From: Natrinema versiforme JCM 10478 | Lineage (GTDB): Archaea > Halobacteriota > Halobacteria > Halobacteriales > Natrialbaceae | Assembly: GCF_000337195.1 (NCBI RefSeq) | Contig: NZ_AOID01000053.1 | Span: 1-64,000, forward strand | DNA length: 64,000 nucleotides | Direction of reading: 5' to 3' | In this document: one piece after another, positions 26,110 to 35,433 of the stretch | Position numbering within the stretch: the stretch's first letter is position 1 | How the letters are laid out: every line of letters starts with the position of its first letter | Notes under the pieces: generated by a model | Told to the model about the DNA's origin: nothing | Databases searched by the model: none | The model's input: only the letters and a program-made list of their open reading frames with translations | Program-made: the position numbers and the translations under genes

Positions 26110-27705
26110 ATGTCAGAACACCCCACAATAGGCGATACGCTCGAGCAGACGGTCGACCGGTACCCCGACCGGGACGCGATCATCTATCCGCGGAAGGACC
26201 AGCGGTGGACCTACGCCGAGTTCGACGAGCGGGTGAATCGGCTGGCGAACGCGTTCCTCGAGGCCGGGGTCGAGAAGGGAGACCGGGTCGCGACCGTGCT
26301 CTACAACGGGTCGGAGATGGCGCTCACCGTCTACGCGTGCGCCAAGATCGGTGCCGTCTTCACCCCGCTGAACTTCCGCCTGCCGGCGGGCGAGATCGAG
26401 TACATCGTCAACGACGCCGGAGCCGAGCTGGTCGTCTTCGAGTCCGACACGCGGGAGGCGGTCGAGGGAGCGCGGCCCAGTCTCGAGACCGTCGGGGAGT
26501 ACGTGTTCATCGACGACGACCGCGACGACACCCCGGCGTACGCGAGCGGATTCTACGACATGCTCGAGTCGGGATTGCCGGACCGACCCGGCGTTTCGGT
26601 CGCGGAAGACGACGTGTACGCCTTCATCTACACGTCGGGGACGACGGGCCGCCCGAAGGGCGTCGTCCACGAGCACCGAAACATGGTCGAGCACGACCTC
26701 CTCTGTATCGCGGAGATGAACCTCACCCGCGACGACGTCGGGCTGTCGATGATGCCGCTGTACCACTGCGCCGAACTCCACTGCAACCTGTTCGCGCGAG
26801 TCCACCGCGGCGCAGCGAACGTTATCCACCACGAATTCGAACCGGGGGCCGTCCTCGAGGCGATCGAGGACCACGGCGTCACGGTCCTGTTCGCGGCACC
26901 GACCGCCTGGAACGCGCTCTCGATGGCCGCCGCCGAGTCGGCCGCCGACGTCTCGTCGCTCCGACTCGGGCTGTACGGTGCGGCCCCGATGCCCGAACAG
27001 GTGCTCGAGAACTGCATGGAACACCTCTGCGAGGACTACGTCCAGGCGTACGGAATGACCGAGATCGGCCCCGCCGGCGTCTTCCAGTCGGCGGACGACC
27101 AACTGTCCAAACAGGGTTCGGCCGGCTTACCCGGGCTCAATCACGAACTGCGCATCGTCGAACCCGACGCGGACCCGGACCGGGAGGTCGAGCCGGGAGC
27201 GATCGGCGAGATCCTGATCGCCAGCCCGTGTACGATGCGGGAGTACTGGAACCGGCCCGAAGCGACCGCGCGGTCCCTGCGCGAGGCCGACGGCACGACG
27301 TGGTACTACACCGGCGACCTGGGCTACCGCGACGACGACGGCTACCTCTACGTCGTCGACCGGAAAGACGACATGATCGTCTCCGGCGGCGAGAACGTCT
27401 ACCCGGCCGAGGTCGAGGACGTGCTGTTCGGCCACGACGCCGTCGAGGAAGCGGCCGTCGTCGGCGAGCCGGACGAAGAGTGGGGTGAACTGGTCGTCGC
27501 GTACGTCGTCACCGACGACGCCGTCGGCGCGACCGATCTCGACTCGTTCGTCCTCGAGAGCGACCGGCTCGCCGACTTCAAGCGACCGCGGACGTACTAC
27601 TTCGTCGACGAACTCCCGAAGAATCCCAGCGGCAAGATCCAGAAGTTCAAGCTCCGCGAGGACGAGGCGGACCTCGAGTCCGAGGCGGAAACCGTCGCGT
27701 CCTGA
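26110..27705 (+). CDS. long-chain-type acyl-CoA ligase (AMP-forming)
   Basis: A 531-aa adenylate-forming enzyme that activates a carboxylic acid to acyl-AMP and then acyl-CoA. Signature motifs are the AMP loop YTSGTTGRPKGVVHEH (about 172-187), YGAAPMPEQV, YGMTEIGPAG, YYTGDLGYRDDDGYLYVVDR, and GGENVYPAEVE. The catalytic lysine is in NPSGKIQKFKLRE. Substrate chain length is not predictable; family members in haloarchaea serve fatty-acid or branched-acid degradation. It stands alone on this strand. Confidence 0.95.
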   Translation: MSEHPTIGDTLEQTVDRYPDRDAIIYPRKDQRWTYAEFDERVNRLANAFLEAGVEKGDRVATVLYNGSEMALTVYACAKIGAVFTPLNFRLPAGEIEYIVNDAGAELVVFESDTREAVEGARPSLETVGEYVFIDDDRDDTPAYASGFYDMLESGLPDRPGVSVAEDDVYAFIYTSGTTGRPKGVVHEHRNMVEHDLLCIAEMNLTRDDVGLSMMPLYHCAELHCNLFARVHRGAANVIHHEFEPGAVLEAIEDHGVTVLFAAPTAWNALSMAAAESAADVSSLRLGLYGAAPMPEQVLENCMEHLCEDYVQAYGMTEIGPAGVFQSADDQLSKQGSAGLPGLNHELRIVEPDADPDREVEPGAIGEILIASPCTMREYWNRPEATARSLREADGTTWYYTGDLGYRDDDGYLYVVDRKDDMIVSGGENVYPAEVEDVLFGHDAVEEAAVVGEPDEEWGELVVAYVVTDDAVGATDLDSFVLESDRLADFKRPRTYYFVDELPKNPSGKIQKFKLREDEADLESEAETVAS

Positions 27706-27844
27706 GAAGCGGGCCGATGTCGGTGACGACGGCGGCGAACCACACCCGAGACCTCAGGTCTCGAACACTCATCGTTGGCCTCGCCGTCTGGGGGACGGCC
27801 CGTGACGCGATCCAGTTCCGGCCGCGCGGTTCCGAGTCCACATC

Positions 27845-27852
27845 GTATTTAT
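27845..27852 (+). promoter_or_regulatory. TATA-like element of gshA
   Basis: GTATTTAT lies about 28 nt upstream of the ATG at 27877, supporting a leaderless transcript. Confidence 0.5.
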
Positions 27853-27876
27853 CGCCGCGGGCAAAACGTGGCAACG

Positions 27877-28959
27877 ATGGAACGCGGGTCCCGGGAATCG
27901 TTTACGCGCATGGGTACGCTGGGGATCGAAGAGGAGTGTTTCGTCGTCGACGAGGACGGCCGCCCCACCAGCGGGACCGACGAACTCGTCTACGAACACG
28001 AACCCCCCGAGATCCTCGAGGGCCGACTGGACCACGAACTGTTCAAGTTCGTCATCGAGACCCAGACGCCGCTGATCGAAGATCCCGAGGACGCCCGTGA
28101 CTCGCTGCTCGAGATCCGACAGGCGCTCGTCGACCACGCGGAGGCCCACGGCTACCACATCGCCGCCGCCGGCCTCCACCCGCTCGCGAAGTGGCGCGAA
28201 CTCGAGCACGCCGAAAAGCCGCGCTACCGCTCGCAACTCGACCGGATTCAGTACCCGCAGCACCGGAACACGACCGCGGGGGTCCACGTCCACGTCGGCG
28301 TCGACGACGCCGACAAGGCGGTCTGGATCGCCAACGAACTGCGGTGGTACGTTCCGATCATGCTCGCGCTGTCGGCGAACTCGCCGTACTGGAACGGGTT
28401 CGACACCGGCCTCCAATCGGCCCGCGCGAAGATTTTCGAGGCGCTGCCCAACACCGGGATGCCGACCCACTTCGAGGATTTCGAGGCCTTCGACCGGTTC
28501 GAACGCCGGATGCTCGAGACCGACTCGATCAGCGACCGCGGCGAACTCTGGTACGACGTGCGTCCCCACACGGCCCACGGGAGCGTCGAAGTGCGCACGC
28601 CGGACGGGCAGGCCGATCCCGACATCGTGCTCGCGTTCGTCGAATACACCCACGCGCTCGTCGAGGCGCTGTCCGAGGCCTACGAGGACGGCACGAGCGG
28701 CCACCGCCACCGCCGGGAACTGCTCGACGAGAACAAGTGGCGGGCCATCCGCTACGGGCAGGACGCCTCCTTCATCGACCGCGATCTCGAGGGCACTGTC
28801 GAACTGGGCGAACTCGTCGATCGGGAGTGCGAGCGATTGGGCATCGACGGCATCAAGGACGTGTACGAACGCGAAAGCGGCGCGGATCGCCAGCGCCGTC
28901 TGCTCGAGGACGAGGGCCCCGACGCGCTGTGCGAGTCGCTCCGCCTGCAAACGCAGTAG
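27877..28959 (+). CDS. gshA: glutamate-cysteine ligase (GCS2 family)
   Basis: Makes gamma-glutamylcysteine, the main low-molecular-weight thiol of haloarchaea. The 360-aa protein is the canonical family member of the window: [20 protein letters not shown] opens the active site, [13 protein letters not shown] provides the conserved His pair, and [20 protein letters not shown] and [20 protein letters not shown] are characteristic GCS2 motifs. It lies upstream of a winged-helix gene. A second, more divergent GCS2 gene is at 13920-15032. Confidence 0.93.
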   Translation: MERGSRESFTRMGTLGIEEECFVVDEDGRPTSGTDELVYEHEPPEILEGRLDHELFKFVIETQTPLIEDPEDARDSLLEIRQALVDHAEAHGYHIAAAGLHPLAKWRELEHAEKPRYRSQLDRIQYPQHRNTTAGVHVHVGVDDADKAVWIANELRWYVPIMLALSANSPYWNGFDTGLQSARAKIFEALPNTGMPTHFEDFEAFDRFERRMLETDSISDRGELWYDVRPHTAHGSVEVRTPDGQADPDIVLAFVEYTHALVEALSEAYEDGTSGHRHRRELLDENKWRAIRYGQDASFIDRDLEGTVELGELVDRECERLGIDGIKDVYERESGADRQRRLLEDEGPDALCESLRLQTQ

Positions 28960-29087
28960 GCCGAATACCCCTCCGAGAACCCTTCTTCGAGCCGTTTCCG
29001 CACGCGTCGCTGTCGGAACGCCCGGTCGCGTTGACACCCCGCAAAGGTTTAACTCCGCTCGAAGCCTCGTCCTGTACGAGAAGACAC

Positions 29088-29771
29088 ATGAGTTCCGACG
29101 ACACTGACGAGCGCCCGGGCGGCGCGGACGGCGGAGACGAATCGCTCGAGGGGGGAGACGAGTTCGTCGAGCGCGATGGCGATGATTTCGGTCGCAATCC
29201 GACCGTCGAGGAACTCGACCAACGGATCGTCGACCTGCTCTCGTGGATTCTGGACACGGAAACCCGCGCGAAGATCTACGTGTACCTGCTGGCGAACCCG
29301 GGCAGTACCTCCGAAGAGGTCGCGAAGGGGACCGGCCTCTATCCCAGTACGGTCCGCGAAGCGCTCGCGGAACTCCACGAGGAAGACCGCGTGACCCGAG
29401 AGAAACGCGCCAACGAGGGTGCGGGGAACAACCCCTACGAGTACACGGCGATCCAGCCGAGCGAACTCGTCGGCGGCGTCGTCGATCAGGTCCAACACGA
29501 ACTGAACACCATCTTCACGCTCGACCGCGTCCTCGACCGCGAGGACGAACGCGACGCCGGAGTCGGGTTCGAGGAGGACGTCGAACCGGTGAAGATCACC
29601 GTCGACGACACGGCACCGCCGCCGACCGACGAGAGAGAAGCGGACACGGACGCCGATCGGGACTCCGAAACCGGTGCCGACGCCGACGCTCCCGGCGACA
29701 CCGAGACCGACGTCATCGAGTTCGAAGACGACTCCAAGCGCGACGCAGGCGACCGGGATAGCGACAACTAG
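29088..29771 (+). CDS. winged-helix (ArsR/TrmB-like) transcriptional regulator
   Basis: A 227-aa protein with acidic N- and C-terminal tails and a central winged helix-turn-helix at about 50-110: LSWILDTETRAKIYVYLLAN, STSEEVAKGTGLYPSTVREA with the recognition helix, and the wing VTREKRANEGAGNNPYEY. The C-terminal tract after about 160 is low-complexity D/E/T. It resembles haloarchaeal helix-turn-helix regulators whose targets are unknown. It follows gshA by 128 bp on the same strand, so it may be co-transcribed, but this is not proved. Confidence 0.86.
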   Translation: MSSDDTDERPGGADGGDESLEGGDEFVERDGDDFGRNPTVEELDQRIVDLLSWILDTETRAKIYVYLLANPGSTSEEVAKGTGLYPSTVREALAELHEEDRVTREKRANEGAGNNPYEYTAIQPSELVGGVVDQVQHELNTIFTLDRVLDREDERDAGVGFEEDVEPVKITVDDTAPPPTDEREADTDADRDSETGADADAPGDTETDVIEFEDDSKRDAGDRDSDN

Positions 29772-29845
29772 TCAGATTCGGGCCCCTCGTCGAGTACGGA
29801 ATCAAAACCGGGAGCGATCGCAACTCGCCGATTTGCCGTCAGTCG

Positions 29846-30949
29846 CTACGCCTCGAGGTCGAGGATATCGTGTCGCTCGAGTTCGAGATCCCGGTCGACC
29901 GCGTCGATGGTCGTCGTCGGCCATCGATCCGTCGCGGTCAGGACCTCGACCTCGTCGTCGGTGACGAGAGCAGTGTCTTCGCTTTTTGCACCCTGGACGG
30001 TCGGATTCCACGCGTAGGCCATCGGCGCTTCGACCGGCGCGTCGTGGTCCGGCGTGGCGATCCACTCCCGGCCCGCGAAGCCGGCGGCTCCGCCCTGATG
30101 GTGGTGTTCCCACTCGCCCGCGTAGCCGACCGCGTCGTAGGCGTCCTGCACGGCGGCGAAGACATCGCCCGCATCGCCACCGTCTTCGGCCGCCGCCCGC
30201 GTCGCCGCCAGCGCCGTCGTCTCGACGCGAGCCGCGGCCTCGTGCCGCTCTTCGAGCCACGACGGGGGATCGAAGGCGACGGTTCGGGTACAACTAGCGT
30301 GAAGGCCGGCCCGCTCGGCGGTGACGGAGACCAGCGCGTAGTCGCCGAGCTCGGCCTCGGTCGGCGTGTAGTGGCGGTACTGCTGGGCGCGTTCGGAGCC
30401 GCCGACGAGCACGACCGGCGCTTCGATGTCCCGCGCCGAGAGGGCGATCCGCAGCGCCGACGCCACCTCGTGTTCGGTGTCCTCGGGCTGGAGTTCCCGA
30501 CAGACCGATTCGACGGCCGAGGCCGTCTGTCCGCCGAGTTCGCGGTAGCGCTCGCGGTCGCGCTCGGTCAGCGGCTGGCGCACCGCCGACGGATCGATCC
30601 GCTCGAGGCCGGGGATCTCGATATCTGCGGCGGCCCGCTCGTCGGTGCCAACGTGTTCGGCTACGGCCTCGCCCAGCGACGACGCGTGCCACGGGAACTG
30701 CTCGATCGACACCTCGCTCGCCTCGAGGTCGGGCAACTCCTCTGCGGCGATGCGGTCGGCTTCGATGTTGTTCGTCACGAGGCGGACGTCGGTGCCGTCG
30801 TAGCCGATCGCGGCGACGCCGGTGTCGCTCTCGCGGTCGATCACGCTATTCCCGCCGGTGAGCCACGCAAACGAGTTCGGCCGGGCGAACCAGACCGAAT
30901 CGAGGTCGTGTGACTCGAGGACGGCCTCGAGTCGCTCGCGTTTGTCCAT
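29846..30949 (-). CDS. M24-family protein (Xaa-Pro peptidase-like) probably lacking catalytic metals
   Basis: A 367-aa protein with the creatinase-like N-terminal domain (about 1-125) and the pita-bread M24 domain (about 135-367). In active M24 peptidases metal is held by two Asp, one His and two Glu. Here the first Asp position reads ALVSVTAERAG and the second SCTRT (normally SDxTRT); only parts of the set, such as the HHHQGG stretch, remain. The enzyme is therefore probably not a classical metallopeptidase. ATG at 30949. It converges with the wHTH gene. Confidence 0.85.
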   Translation of the reverse strand: MDKRERLEAVLESHDLDSVWFARPNSFAWLTGGNSVIDRESDTGVAAIGYDGTDVRLVTNNIEADRIAAEELPDLEASEVSIEQFPWHASSLGEAVAEHVGTDERAAADIEIPGLERIDPSAVRQPLTERDRERYRELGGQTASAVESVCRELQPEDTEHEVASALRIALSARDIEAPVVLVGGSERAQQYRHYTPTEAELGDYALVSVTAERAGLHASCTRTVAFDPPSWLEERHEAAARVETTALAATRAAAEDGGDAGDVFAAVQDAYDAVGYAGEWEHHHQGGAAGFAGREWIATPDHDAPVEAPMAYAWNPTVQGAKSEDTALVTDDEVEVLTATDRWPTTTIDAVDRDLELERHDILDLEA

Positions 30950-31097
30950 GTCGTGTGCTGGCGTGGGGTGTTCTTGAATGCGGCGAACGGCGGGTCGCCG
31001 AGCGGTAGGGTGCGGGTCGTCGAAACCGTCACACCGCTGCCGACCGGGTGACTCGGTCAACATAAGTACGGCCCGTCCTAACTGCCGCTGAACGACC

Positions 31098-31976
31098 GTG
31101 TCGTACGATAATCGCGCGCCCGACTCGAGGTTTCGATCGTTGATCGATCGGTTCGGCTTTCCGCACCTGCTGACCGTCACGCTTGTCATGGTCGCCGCGA
31201 CGATCCTGCTGGGTATCGCCGCGAAGGCGACGGGCTCCGGGCTAGCCTGCGAGGCTAACTGGCCCCAGTGCGATGCCGGGCCGTACAACCTGTTGCCGGG
31301 GAGCCTGCCGAGTTTCTACGAGTGGTTCCACCGCTTCGTCGCGATGTTCGCCGGCTTCGCCATCATCGGCTCCGCGCTCGCGGCGTGGCGACTCCCCGAC
31401 GTCGACCGGCGGGTGACCGGACTGGTCGTCCTCGGGATGGTCCTGACGCCGGTACAGGTCGCGCTCGGCCGCGAGACCGTCACGACCTACACGATGGACA
31501 TCCTCTCGCTGCACTTCTGGACGGCCGTCCTCATCTTCACCCTGTTCCTCGTCGCCACCGTCTTGGTCTGGGCCCACCGGCTGACGGGCGCTCACGTCAC
31601 CGGTGCCCTCGCCGTCGGCATCATCGCGCTGCCAGCACACGTCACGCTCAGCCCGGTCGTCGGCTCCGAGATTTCGAGTTACTCGCCGACGATGCAGATG
31701 GCACAGTACGGCGTGACCCTCACGCTCTTGGGCGCGGCGATCGTCGCGACCATGATCGGCCGCCGTCGCTTCGCGGGCCGCGTCGTCGCCCCGCTGCTCG
31801 CGGCACCGCCGCTCGTAATCGCCGTCCTCTTTTTCGGCCGGCAGGCCGTCAACCCCGCGCTCGAGATGCCCTATCTCGTCGCCGCGGCCGCACTCTTCGT
31901 GACGTTCGTCGCGGGAATCGTCCTCACTCGCGGCGCGGACGACTCGATCGGGGCAGCCGACGCGCTCTCGCGGTAG
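31098..31976 (+). CDS. ctaA: heme A synthase (CtaA/COX15 family)
   Basis: A 292-aa polytopic membrane enzyme that oxidises heme O to heme A for cytochrome oxidase. It starts at a GTG. About seven or eight helices are visible. Diagnostic motifs are the conserved ATGSGLACEANWPQCDAG with cysteines in the first loop, and heme-ligating histidines in YEWFHRFVA and SLHFWTAV. Length and pattern fit CtaA; the archaeal form is shorter than many bacterial ones. It is divergent from the M24-like gene with 148 bp between the starts. Confidence 0.93.
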   Translation: MSYDNRAPDSRFRSLIDRFGFPHLLTVTLVMVAATILLGIAAKATGSGLACEANWPQCDAGPYNLLPGSLPSFYEWFHRFVAMFAGFAIIGSALAAWRLPDVDRRVTGLVVLGMVLTPVQVALGRETVTTYTMDILSLHFWTAVLIFTLFLVATVLVWAHRLTGAHVTGALAVGIIALPAHVTLSPVVGSEISSYSPTMQMAQYGVTLTLLGAAIVATMIGRRRFAGRVVAPLLAAPPLVIAVLFFGRQAVNPALEMPYLVAAAALFVTFVAGIVLTRGADDSIGAADALSR

Positions 31977-32011
31977 CCTCGCGAATCGTCGCGGCTATTC
32001 TCGAACCGGAC

Positions 32012-32503
32012 TCAGCCGAGCGTGACGACGATGAGGGTGCCGACGAGGACGGCCCCAATACCGAGCCCGAACAGGCCGTAGTTGGCCAGCGGGTTCGCCG
32101 CCGTCGTCAGATCCACGGAGTAGCGCCGCCGCGAGAGCGGCCAGAACGGACGGACGCCCATCGGGGTCAGCGCGTCGACGAGGAGGTGCGAGCCGATCGA
32201 GAGGAGACCGACGAGAAAGGCGAAGGTGACGTAGCCGGTGTCGGCGAACGCCGAGGACGCGTCGACGAGGACGGCGGTCAGGGCGGCGAGGCCGACACTG
32301 ACGAGTAGCGCGAAGAGGACCGTGTGGGTCGGGCCGCGATGTTCGATCAGCGGGAGCCGGTGATCGAAGTCCGGCAGCGTCGACAGCCCCACACAGACGA
32401 GGCCGCCGACGATAGCGACCGGGGCGTGTCCCCACAGGGAAACGACGGTTCCGACGGGCGCGTAGGCCAGCAGCGCACCGCCGTAGTGCCCCTCCTGATA
32501 CAT
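32012..32503 (-). CDS. membrane-bound DUF457-type metal-dependent hydrolase family protein
   Basis: A 163-aa membrane protein of the YdjM/DUF457 type (LexA-binding membrane hydrolase-like family). About four hydrophobic helices carry the conserved polar motif: LPDFDHRLPLIEHRGPTHTV (about 42-61) with Asp and His in the membrane, and SHLLVDALTPMGVRPFWPLS near 105-125. Activity has not been shown for the archaeal forms. A TTTATATT element lies about 20-28 nt before the ATG at 32503. Two further family members lie at 45657 and 46173. Confidence 0.88.
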   Translation of the reverse strand: MYQEGHYGGALLAYAPVGTVVSLWGHAPVAIVGGLVCVGLSTLPDFDHRLPLIEHRGPTHTVLFALLVSVGLAALTAVLVDASSAFADTGYVTFAFLVGLLSIGSHLLVDALTPMGVRPFWPLSRRRYSVDLTTAANPLANYGLFGLGIGAVLVGTLIVVTLG

Positions 32504-32656
32504 ATACAACACGACCCGACGGCTGAAATATAAACCTACCGTCACTGAATCGATCGGCAGACAGCCCTCGACACCGTCCGGAACGGCAATCGCGACGGTC
32601 CGTCGAATGCTGACGCGACCGCTAGGGTTTTGGCCGCAGATCGCTATCTCCCGTGC

Positions 32657-33289
32657 GTGCAAAACGTCACCGACAGGACGAGCAACCCGTTCGGACTGCG
32701 ACCACCGTTCGATCGCTCCGATCCGGGCGACCAGGTGGCCGCGTTCGGCTACGGTGACGCCAACGCCGACTTTCACGTTATCGGCGACTTCCCCGGCATC
32801 CACGGCGGCGAAACCACCGGCATCCCCTTTACCGAAACCGAGGCCGGCGTCGAGATCCAAGCTGTCCTCCGCGAGACCGGGTTCGTGAGTGGGCCGCGAG
32901 ACAAGCCTGTCCTCGAGAACTGTTTCTGGGACTACGTCCACATGTGTAGCCTCCCGGACGGGGAGCGCCCGACCGACGAGGACTACGCCGACCTCGAGCG
33001 CTTTTTCGACGCCGAACTCCGCGCGATCAACGCCCACATCCTCCTTCCGGTCGGGGCCCGTGCGACCGACCACGTCCTCCGGGAGTATACGACCCAGCGC
33101 CACCGGTTCGACCTCGACATGCCGTCACTCCACGCCCGCGACATCCGCGGCCGCGGATTCATGGTCATCCCTATCGCGGACCCGGTCGAGTGGGTCGACG
33201 GCGACCGCGAGGCGATCGTCTCGAAACTCGAGGCGGTACTCGCGAGCGATTACCGGCAGACGAAAGGCGTCGCGACGCTGGTCGGCTAA
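32657..33289 (+). CDS. uracil-DNA glycosylase family protein
   Basis: A 210-aa base-excision repair protein of the uracil-DNA glycosylase superfamily, starting at the GTG at 32657 (a TTG at 32630 is an alternative). The motif GDANADFHVIGDFPGIHGGE (about 37-56) corresponds to the GxxP-type active-site loop and is followed by the TGIPFT that matches the conserved GxPF. A central NCFWDYVHMCSLP replaces the usual Asn-bearing strand and VIPIADPVEW stands at the C-terminal His position (normally HPS), so catalysis may differ. No iron-sulfur cysteines are seen. Confidence 0.83.
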   Translation: MQNVTDRTSNPFGLRPPFDRSDPGDQVAAFGYGDANADFHVIGDFPGIHGGETTGIPFTETEAGVEIQAVLRETGFVSGPRDKPVLENCFWDYVHMCSLPDGERPTDEDYADLERFFDAELRAINAHILLPVGARATDHVLREYTTQRHRFDLDMPSLHARDIRGRGFMVIPIADPVEWVDGDREAIVSKLEAVLASDYRQTKGVATLVG

Positions 33290-33298
33290 CGGACGGAC

Positions 33299-33604
33299 TT
33301 ACGCATCCGTTTTCGGCGCGAAGACCACCAGCGCCGTACTGTCCTCGACCGCGTACGGAGACACGTCCTGATCGCCGTCGAATCGGACGACATCGCCCGG
33401 CTCGAGGCCGAAGACCTCCTCGCCGAGCGTGAGGTCGACGGCACCGTCTATGAGGTGGATGACGACGTTCGACTCCGGATGGCGGTGCTTCGGGACCCGG
33501 TCGTCCGCGTCGAGTTGCAGCCGGACAGTTCGCGGGGTTCGCTCCTCGAATACCTCGGCGTGGGGCGCTTCCTCGAGCGTCTCGAGCGACGTGACATCGG
33601 GCAT
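33299..33604 (-). CDS. small cupin-domain protein
   Basis: A 101-aa single-domain cupin. Metal ligands are in motif 1 (VPKHRHPESNVVIHLIDG, with two His and a Glu-like position) and in motif 2 (GLEPGDVVRFDGDQ), where the usual His is replaced, so metal binding may be partial. The start is the ATG at 33604. It converges with the uracil-DNA-glycosylase-like gene, the stops being 9 bp apart. Specific function unknown. Confidence 0.88.
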   Translation of the reverse strand: MPDVTSLETLEEAPHAEVFEERTPRTVRLQLDADDRVPKHRHPESNVVIHLIDGAVDLTLGEEVFGLEPGDVVRFDGDQDVSPYAVEDSTALVVFAPKTDA

Positions 33605-33629
33605 ACGCGAACAGTGGGGGTACGCGGGC

Positions 33630-33791
33630 ATGTACTTTGGAACGAACACGTTCGTCTCGAGAGGCGGGAGCGATCCGTCCGTCGTCCTCGACGACGCCGA
33701 CATCGCCAAGGCGGCCGAGACGGGCGCGCAATCAAAACGATGGGCAGTCCTGCTCGAGTTCGTCAACCGAAAGACGGTCTGGGTCGAGTAA
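33630..33791 (+). CDS. possible small protein of unknown function
   Basis: A 53-aa frame with haloarchaeal-like codon choice and a sensible composition (MYFGTNTFVSRGGSDPSVVL at the start, then DIAKAAETG and an acidic end VNRKTVWVE). It lies between the divergent cupin start at 33604 and the multicopper oxidase. No promoter is obvious and no family is recognised. It could be a remnant of a longer gene. Confidence 0.35.
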   Translation: MYFGTNTFVSRGGSDPSVVLDDADIAKAAETGAQSKRWAVLLEFVNRKTVWVE

Positions 33792-33978
33792 CGGCCGGCC
33801 GACGCGGTTTCAGTTTCGAGACCCGAATTCGGGTCACGACGCGGACCGGGTTTTGGCTCGGTCTCGAGGTGCGGTGGTCTCCGTTTAAATACTCAGGGAG
33901 AACATGTTCTCGGTACTTCCCGATCCGTAAGAACCTGCTCGACCCGTTATACACGGGGACTTCTTAGGACCAGTTGTC

Positions 33979-35136
33979 ATGAGTGATCGTATCGGCGCAC
34001 CCGGATTGGGGCTATCGCGACGCGAATTCGTTGCTGCGACTGGCGGTGTAGCGGCACTGACCGGACTTGCCGGCTGTACGAGTCAGGGGGCCCAGCAGGA
34101 CTCCCAGCCGGAGAACTCCGGCGAGGGGTCGACGGAGTCGTCGAACTCCGACCTCCCGTGGACAAGCTCGCCGGAGGTCGTCCAAGTCGACGAACAGGGC
34201 GGCAGCGTGACGCTGCAGTCGGTGACCTCCCGACACGCCGTCCATCCGATGGACTCCATGGGCGGACCAGTCGAACTGCCCAGCGTCTGGGCGTTCAAGG
34301 CCGACGACGGGCAGCCGAGCGTTCCGGGCCCGATCCTCCGGACGACGGAGGGTAACGACATCGAGGTGACCCTCGACAACACGGACGCCGACATGCCCCA
34401 CACCCTACACTTCCACGGGGCACAGAAGACCTGGGAGAACGACGGCGTGCCGACGACGACGGGGATCACGGTCAACCCCGGCGAGAAACACACCTACACG
34501 ATCCCGGCGAACGTCCCGGGAACGCACCTCTATCACTGCCACTACCAGACCCACCGGCACATCGACATGGGAATGTACGGCATTTTCCGCGTCGATCCGA
34601 AAGGGTACGAGCCGGCCGATAAGGAGTACTTCTTCACGCTGAAAGACTGGGACTCCCGGGTTAACCGTCAGTTCGCCGGCGAGGATGTCGACTACAGCCC
34701 CCGGAACCGCAACCCCGACGTGTTCACGATCAACGGGAAGAGCCTCCCGCGGACGCTCCACCCCGAGGAGGGCTCCCCGATCATCGTCGATCACGGCGAC
34801 ACCGTCCGGCTGCACATGGTCAACGCGGGCTACATGTCCCACCCGATGCACACGCACAACCACCGCTTCCGTCTCGTCGAGAAAGACGGCGGCCAGGTCC
34901 CCGAGACGGCCCAGTACGAACAGGACGTCACGAACATCGCACCCGCGGAACGACACACCGTCGAGTTCGAGGCAGATGCCGACCCTGGTATCTACCTCAT
35001 GCACTGCCACAAGGTCAACCACGCGATGAACGGGGACGCCTACCCCGGCGGCATGGTCAACGGCATCGTCTACCGCGACGCGATGGACACCGACGTCTTC
35101 GCTGACCTCATGCAGTACGCCGGCTACGAGGGCTGA
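33979..35136 (+). CDS. Tat-exported two-domain multicopper oxidase
   Basis: A 385-aa extracellular copper enzyme. The N terminus has the twin-arginine motif LSRREFVAA and a lipobox Cys at LAGC. Two cupredoxin domains carry the copper ligands: TLHFHG and HLYHCHYQTHRHIDM in domain 1, and SHPMHTHNHRF plus LMHCHKVNHAMNGDAYPGGM in domain 2 (the HCH motif supplies type 1 and type 3 ligands). Two-domain MCOs resemble nitrite reductases or small laccases; the substrate is unknown. Upstream lies an AT-rich region with GTTTAAATACTC near 33885-33896. Confidence 0.94.
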   Translation: MSDRIGAPGLGLSRREFVAATGGVAALTGLAGCTSQGAQQDSQPENSGEGSTESSNSDLPWTSSPEVVQVDEQGGSVTLQSVTSRHAVHPMDSMGGPVELPSVWAFKADDGQPSVPGPILRTTEGNDIEVTLDNTDADMPHTLHFHGAQKTWENDGVPTTTGITVNPGEKHTYTIPANVPGTHLYHCHYQTHRHIDMGMYGIFRVDPKGYEPADKEYFFTLKDWDSRVNRQFAGEDVDYSPRNRNPDVFTINGKSLPRTLHPEEGSPIIVDHGDTVRLHMVNAGYMSHPMHTHNHRFRLVEKDGGQVPETAQYEQDVTNIAPAERHTVEFEADADPGIYLMHCHKVNHAMNGDAYPGGMVNGIVYRDAMDTDVFADLMQYAGYEG

Positions 35137-35169
35137 TCAGCGAGACAAACCAGACAGTATCGACCGGGG

Positions 35170-35433
35170 TTATGACCGACTTTCCGTTTCCGTCGAGACG
35201 GCTGCCCCGCCGGTCGCCGGTTGTGCGTCGTCGACTCGCCGACGCCCGACCGCGGTGATCTCGTACCGACGACAACCGACCGAACGGATGTCCTCCCCGT
35301 CTCGGAGGCGGTTGCAGGCTTGTTCGACCGCGATGGGATGTTCGTCGATCGCCGCGGCGAGGTCCACTACATACCGGGGCGACTCGTCTGCGAGCGCATC
35401 GAGGACAGTCTGCTCGAGTCGTTGTCGGGACAT
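35170..35433 (-). CDS. small winged-helix protein downstream of TFB
   Basis: An 87-aa protein with a helix-turn-helix-like pattern (LADESPRYVVDLAAAIDEHP then AVEQACNRLRDG and a wing RSVGCRRYEITAVGRRR), suggesting DNA binding. Its ATG directly follows the TAG stop of the tfb gene, so the two are coupled. It may modulate the adjacent transcription factor, but this is inferred from context alone. Confidence 0.72.
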   Translation of the reverse strand: MSRQRLEQTVLDALADESPRYVVDLAAAIDEHPIAVEQACNRLRDGEDIRSVGCRRYEITAVGRRRVDDAQPATGGAAVSTETESRS

